A stretch of 45,128 nucleotides of DNA from Polaromonas sp. (GTDB lineage: Bacteria > Pseudomonadota > Gammaproteobacteria > Burkholderiales > Burkholderiaceae_C). The translations under genes and the position numbers were made by a program. The stretch lies in assembly GCF_030689685.1 (NCBI RefSeq), contig NZ_JAUYEY010000048.1:1-45128 (forward strand), given 5' to 3'. The notes under the pieces were generated by a model that saw nothing but the letters and a program-made list of their open reading frames with translations, had not been told where the DNA came from and ran no database searches. This document shows positions 43,101 through 45,128 of the stretch, piece by piece; the stretch's first letter is position 1, and every line of letters begins with the position of its first letter.

Positions 43101-43407
43101 CGTCGACGCCGTGCGCGAGGCCTGCCTGCTGCGTTTCCGGCCCATCCTGATGACCACGCTGGCCGCGCTGCTCGGTGCCTTGCCGCTGGCCATCGGTTTC
43201 GGCGAAGGCGCAGAGCTGCGCCGGCCGCTGGGCATCTCCATCATCGGCGGGCTGATCGCCAGCCAGTTGCTCACCCTGCTGACCACGCCGGTGGTGTATG
43301 TGCTGATGGACAAGCTGCGCCGCCGCGGCACGTCCGAGCACCAGTTCAGCCGCCACCCCGATGACTCCAGCGCGCCGCCCCCGCACGCGCCGCTGCAACT
43401 GCAATGA
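40162..43407 (+). CDS. mdtC: RND multidrug pump subunit, MdtC-like
   Basis: The 1081-residue HAE-type RND subunit begins M-N-L-S-E-P-F-V-R-R-P-V-A-T and has the TM4 pair in [13 protein letters not shown]. It is clearly related to, but different from, the preceding pump, as expected for a heteromeric MdtBC pair. About 40 residues of Ser/Gly/Ala-rich sequence (around 775-810, near G-G-S-G-S-T-L-A-S-A) look like an expanded periplasmic loop. AAAGAG precedes the ATG. A composite repeat separates it from mdtB, and ATGA couples it to the next gene. Confidence 0.92.
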   Translation: MNLSEPFVRRPVATVLLTIGLALAGIGALLVLPVSPLPQVDFPVISVSASLPGASPSTMASSVATPLERRLGTIAGVNEMTSNSSNGSTRISLQFDLNRKIDAAAREVQAAINASRADLPATLRSNPTYRKANPAASPIIILALTSTTRSPGQIYDEVSNLVQQKIAQVPGVGDVELGGGSLPAVRVDLLPFALNRYGVSAEDVRAALQASNANRPKGAIEGNGQRLQIYSGANTASGGRKAADYRDLIVAWRNNAAIRLSDVAEVVDGVENINTLGLFNGERAVIVLVTRQPDANVIATVDGVRALLPELQAQLPQDVLLQVASDRTNSIRASLHEIEITLLISIALVVLVVSAFLRSARATIIPAVATVVSLLGTFGVMYVLGFSLNNLSLMALTVATGFVVDDAIVVLENTSRHIEAGMDRFKAALLGAREVGFTVLSISLSLVAVFIPLLFMGGQTGRLFREFAVTLSAAVLISLVISLTTTPMMCAWLLKPQSQDKPPGRLARWFENAFKRVHRSYEYSLDWALASRGIVMLSLVAVVALNVYLFISIPKGYFPQQDTGQISGGIRADRSISFQAMQTKLKAIVDIIRADPAVDTVVGFTGGSRTGGGFMFINLKPVGQRSDKGQAVIARLRPQLAQITGISIFLNPVQDLRGGGRSSNSTYQYTLKSDSSAELKLWATRLAEQMKLQPELTDVDTDQQENGVETMVTVDKDSAARLGISSRDVDNALYNSFGQRQVATIYADLNQYKVIMGVAPRYIQSPESLKDIYVPARGGSGSTLASAAPGAVTTVVNPALRDPSSGQALSSSLTTMVPLSAIASFSENSTAASISHEDGELSTTVSFNLAEGVPLSEAQDAVKLAEAQIRLPNNVRGSFAGTALSAQQSQQEQPLLILAALIVIYIVLGILYESLIHPITVLSTLPSAGVGAVLALLMFKMEFSIIALIGVFLLIGIVKTNAILIIDFAIEAERSRGMSAVDAVREACLLRFRPILMTTLAALLGALPLAIGFGEGAELRRPLGISIIGGLIASQLLTLLTTPVVYVLMDKLRRRGTSEHQFSRHPDDSSAPPPHAPLQLQ

Positions 43408-44846
43408 CCGCCATGACCACATACCTGCCCCTGCGCTTCCAGCGCCACCTGCTTGCCCCCCTGGCCCTGGCCCTGCTGGCCGCCGGTTGCGCCGTTGGCC
43501 CCCACTATCAGCGGCCGGCCACCGCCGAAGTCAGCGCTTTCAAGGAAGCCGGCAACTGGGTCAGCGCGGTCCCGGCGGACATGCTGGACCGCGGCCCCTG
43601 GTGGCTGCTCTTCGGCGACCCGGTGCTCAACGAACTGGCTTCTCGCGTCGAAGTCTCCAACCAGAATGTCGCCATCGCGGTTGCGGCCTATGCGCAGGCG
43701 CGTGCGCTGGTGCGCGAGCAGCGTGCCTCGCTGTTCCCGCTGGTCACGCTCAGCAGCGGCGCCTCGCGCGCCCGCAGCAGCGGCAACACCACCAGCGGCA
43801 GCACCGGGCGCGTCGGTAACAACTACCAGCTCAGCATAGGCGGTAGCTGGGAGCCCGATGTCTGGAACCGGCTCGGCCGCGCGGTCGATGGCGCATCGGC
43901 CGGCGCACAGGCCAGCGCAGCCGACCTGGCTTCAGCCAAACTGTCAGCCCAAGGCGAGCTCGCCGCCAACTACTTTGCACTGCGCCAGACCGACGCGCAA
44001 AAGCTGTTGCTCGAAAGCACCCTGGAGGGTTTCCAGCGCTCTGTCGAGATCACGCAAAACCGCTACACCGCCGGCATTGTCGCCAAAACCGACGTGCTGC
44101 AGGCGCAGACCCAGCTGGCCAATGCCCAGGCCGACAACGCCGGGCTGGTGCGCCAGCGCGCCCAGCTTGAACACGCGATTGCCGTGCTGGTCGGCCAGGC
44201 ACCGGGCAACTTCTCGCTGCCGCCGGTGGCCTGGAAGCCGGCCGTGCCTGACATTCCGGTGGACGTGCCGTCCACCTTGTTGCAACGGCGCCCCGACATC
44301 GCCGCAGCCGAACGCCGCGTAGCGTCAGCCAATGAGCAGATCGGCATCGCCCAAAGCGCCTACTACCCGAGCATCTCGCTGAGCGCGTCGGCAGGCACAG
44401 GTGCCAGCCGCGTCGCCGACCTGTTTTCTGCACCCAGCCTGCTGTGGTCGCTGGGCCTGTCGGCGGCGCAGGTGTTGTTCGACGCCGGTGCCACCAGCGC
44501 GCGCGCGGACGGCGCGCAGGCCGCACACGAGCAGGCGGTGGCGCGTTACCGGCAAACCGTGCTGGTGGCCTTCCAGGATGTCGAAGACCAGCTCGCCGCC
44601 ACCCGCGTGCTGCAGGTCCAGCAGGAGCTGCGCCGCCAGGCGTCGGAAGCCGCCGACCAGGTTGAGCAGCAGGTGCTCAACCGCTACCGCGCCGGCCAGG
44701 TCGGCTTCACCGAAGTGATTGCCGCGCAGGCCACCGCACTGAACGCCCGCCGCGCCTTGGTGCAGGCGATGGCCGACCGCCAGACCACGGCGGTGGCGCT
44801 GATCCAGTCGCTCGGTGGCGGCTGGCAGGCTGGGCGACAGCCTTGA
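43404..44846 (+). CDS. Outer-membrane efflux lipoprotein, OprM/NodT family
   Basis: The 480-residue TolC-like channel has a lipoprotein signal ending L-L-A-A-G-C (Cys29), so it is lipid-anchored like OprM. Two OEP repeats follow with V-G-P-H-Y-Q-R-P at the mature start, L-L-Q-R-R-P-D-I-A-A-A-E-R-R-V-A-S-A-N in the middle, a family hallmark, and Y-R-A-G-Q-V-G-F-T-E-V late. The start overlaps mdtC by ATGA; ATG at 43413 is an alternative. It completes the tripartite multidrug exporter. Confidence 0.93.
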   Translation: MTAMTTYLPLRFQRHLLAPLALALLAAGCAVGPHYQRPATAEVSAFKEAGNWVSAVPADMLDRGPWWLLFGDPVLNELASRVEVSNQNVAIAVAAYAQARALVREQRASLFPLVTLSSGASRARSSGNTTSGSTGRVGNNYQLSIGGSWEPDVWNRLGRAVDGASAGAQASAADLASAKLSAQGELAANYFALRQTDAQKLLLESTLEGFQRSVEITQNRYTAGIVAKTDVLQAQTQLANAQADNAGLVRQRAQLEHAIAVLVGQAPGNFSLPPVAWKPAVPDIPVDVPSTLLQRRPDIAAAERRVASANEQIGIAQSAYYPSISLSASAGTGASRVADLFSAPSLLWSLGLSAAQVLFDAGATSARADGAQAAHEQAVARYRQTVLVAFQDVEDQLAATRVLQVQQELRRQASEAADQVEQQVLNRYRAGQVGFTEVIAAQATALNARRALVQAMADRQTTAVALIQSLGGGWQAGRQP

Positions 44847-44854
44847 ACTTGCTC

Positions 44855-44904
44855 ATTTTTTGATAGCTGTTGGCGATTGCTGGACATGGGCTGGAGGCCG
44901 ATTT
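44855..44904 (+). repeat. Dispersed repeat family A, best-preserved copy
   Basis: TTGATAGCTGTTGGCGATTG then CTGGACATGGGCTGGAGGCC and GATTTGAT. It aligns with 27696-27746 directly and with 34826-34885 in reverse. Confidence 0.8.
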
Positions 44905-45012
44905 GATTCATAAATCAGCGCTGCTTGCCTTGCGCGATGCGCGGCGGGCCAGCGATCATCTTTGACGCGAAGGCCGATGGTCTGCCTGCCTAGTCTTACT
45001 GTGTCATAAAAT

Positions 45013-45033
45013 ATGCTATTATTTCAATAGCAT
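45013..45033. repeat. Perfect hairpin before the transposase gene
   Basis: ATGCTATT and AATAGCAT (8-bp arms) surround ATTTC. The centre resembles the CTAT/ATAG core of repeat family A, 21 bp upstream of the transposase start. Confidence 0.5.
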
Positions 45034-45053
45034 CAATTCTGACCGGAGGCTTT

Positions 45054-45128
45054 ATGGACGCAGCCAAGGAGTTCAATCGTTACATCTCTCATTTGTCCGA
45101 GGGACTCGGGCATGCTGACCGCCACGCG
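45054..45128 (+). CDS. IS701-like transposase, 5' end only
   Basis: The frame from ATG 45054 runs off the window after 25 codons. It begins M-D-A-A-K-E-F-N-R-Y-I-S-H-L and continues to G-L-G-H-A-D-R-H. GGAGG lies 6 bp before the start. The sequence L-x-x-x-L-G-H-A-D-R-H matches my memory of the start of IS701-family DDE transposases. The element's left end should lie between the OprM-like gene and 45053, but terminal repeats cannot be checked from one end. Confidence 0.65.
   Translation, partial: MDAAKEFNRYISHLSEGLGHADRHA

Overview
The window is high-GC, densely packed proteobacterial chromosome. Gene content (PhoX, PstSCAB-PhoU-PhoB-PhoR, Ppk1, ArsH, AqpS-type aquaporin), codon use and several dispersed intergenic repeats that I associate with the family point to Burkholderiales, most likely Comamonadaceae (Polaromonas/Rhodoferax-like). 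The genus assignment is inference. No rRNA, tRNA or CRISPR array was seen.

Region 1 (1-7.1 kb, + strand) is a heavy-metal export operon. A CsoR/RcnR-type repressor with a textbook G-tract operator is followed by a small His-containing secreted protein, a CzcB-like adaptor, a CzcA/CusA-like RND pump, a DUF3240 protein, a CzcC-like outer-membrane channel, and a lipoprotein gene broken by one amber codon inside its signal peptide. Nearly all junctions overlap, so translation is probably coupled.

Region 2 (7.1-10.9 kb, +) holds a type-B ribosomal protein bL31 gene with a clear terminator, a multi-pass ArnT-like membrane protein and a MATE exporter.

Region 3 (10.9-27.6 kb, mostly -) is a phosphate-starvation island. 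It contains pstSCAB-phoU-phoB-phoR (a MITE-like element separates phoB from phoR), divergent ppx, a lysine-rich hypothetical gene, ppk1-sixA, a three-gene set olsB / plcP-like / agt-like that fits replacement of phospholipids by phosphorus-free lipids, and the alkaline phosphatase phoX. Direct-repeat Pho boxes can be read upstream of pstS, ppk1 and phoX.

Region 4 (27.9-34.8 kb) starts with a cold-shock-type RNA-binding protein gene. It continues with an arsenic island: arsH and a glutaredoxin-type arsC on the - strand, and divergent arsR, an unassigned ATP-grasp ligase-like gene, a second (LMW-phosphatase-type) arsC, an aqpS-type channel and an MFS exporter on the + strand. A GNAT gene closes the region. 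No ArsB or Acr3 pump is present.

Region 5 (35.1-44.8 kb, +) is an MdtABC-OprM-type multidrug RND operon with two different inner-membrane pump subunits. The window ends in the first 25 codons of an IS701-like transposase.

Three kinds of dispersed repeat run through the window. Some copies lie inside genes and are translated in frame (MATE, aquaporin and MdtB-like genes). The strongest leads are the ATP-grasp gene in the ars operon, the lipid-remodelling operon, the four-half-site Pho array at phoX, the phoB/phoR MITE, and the amber-interrupted lipoprotein.
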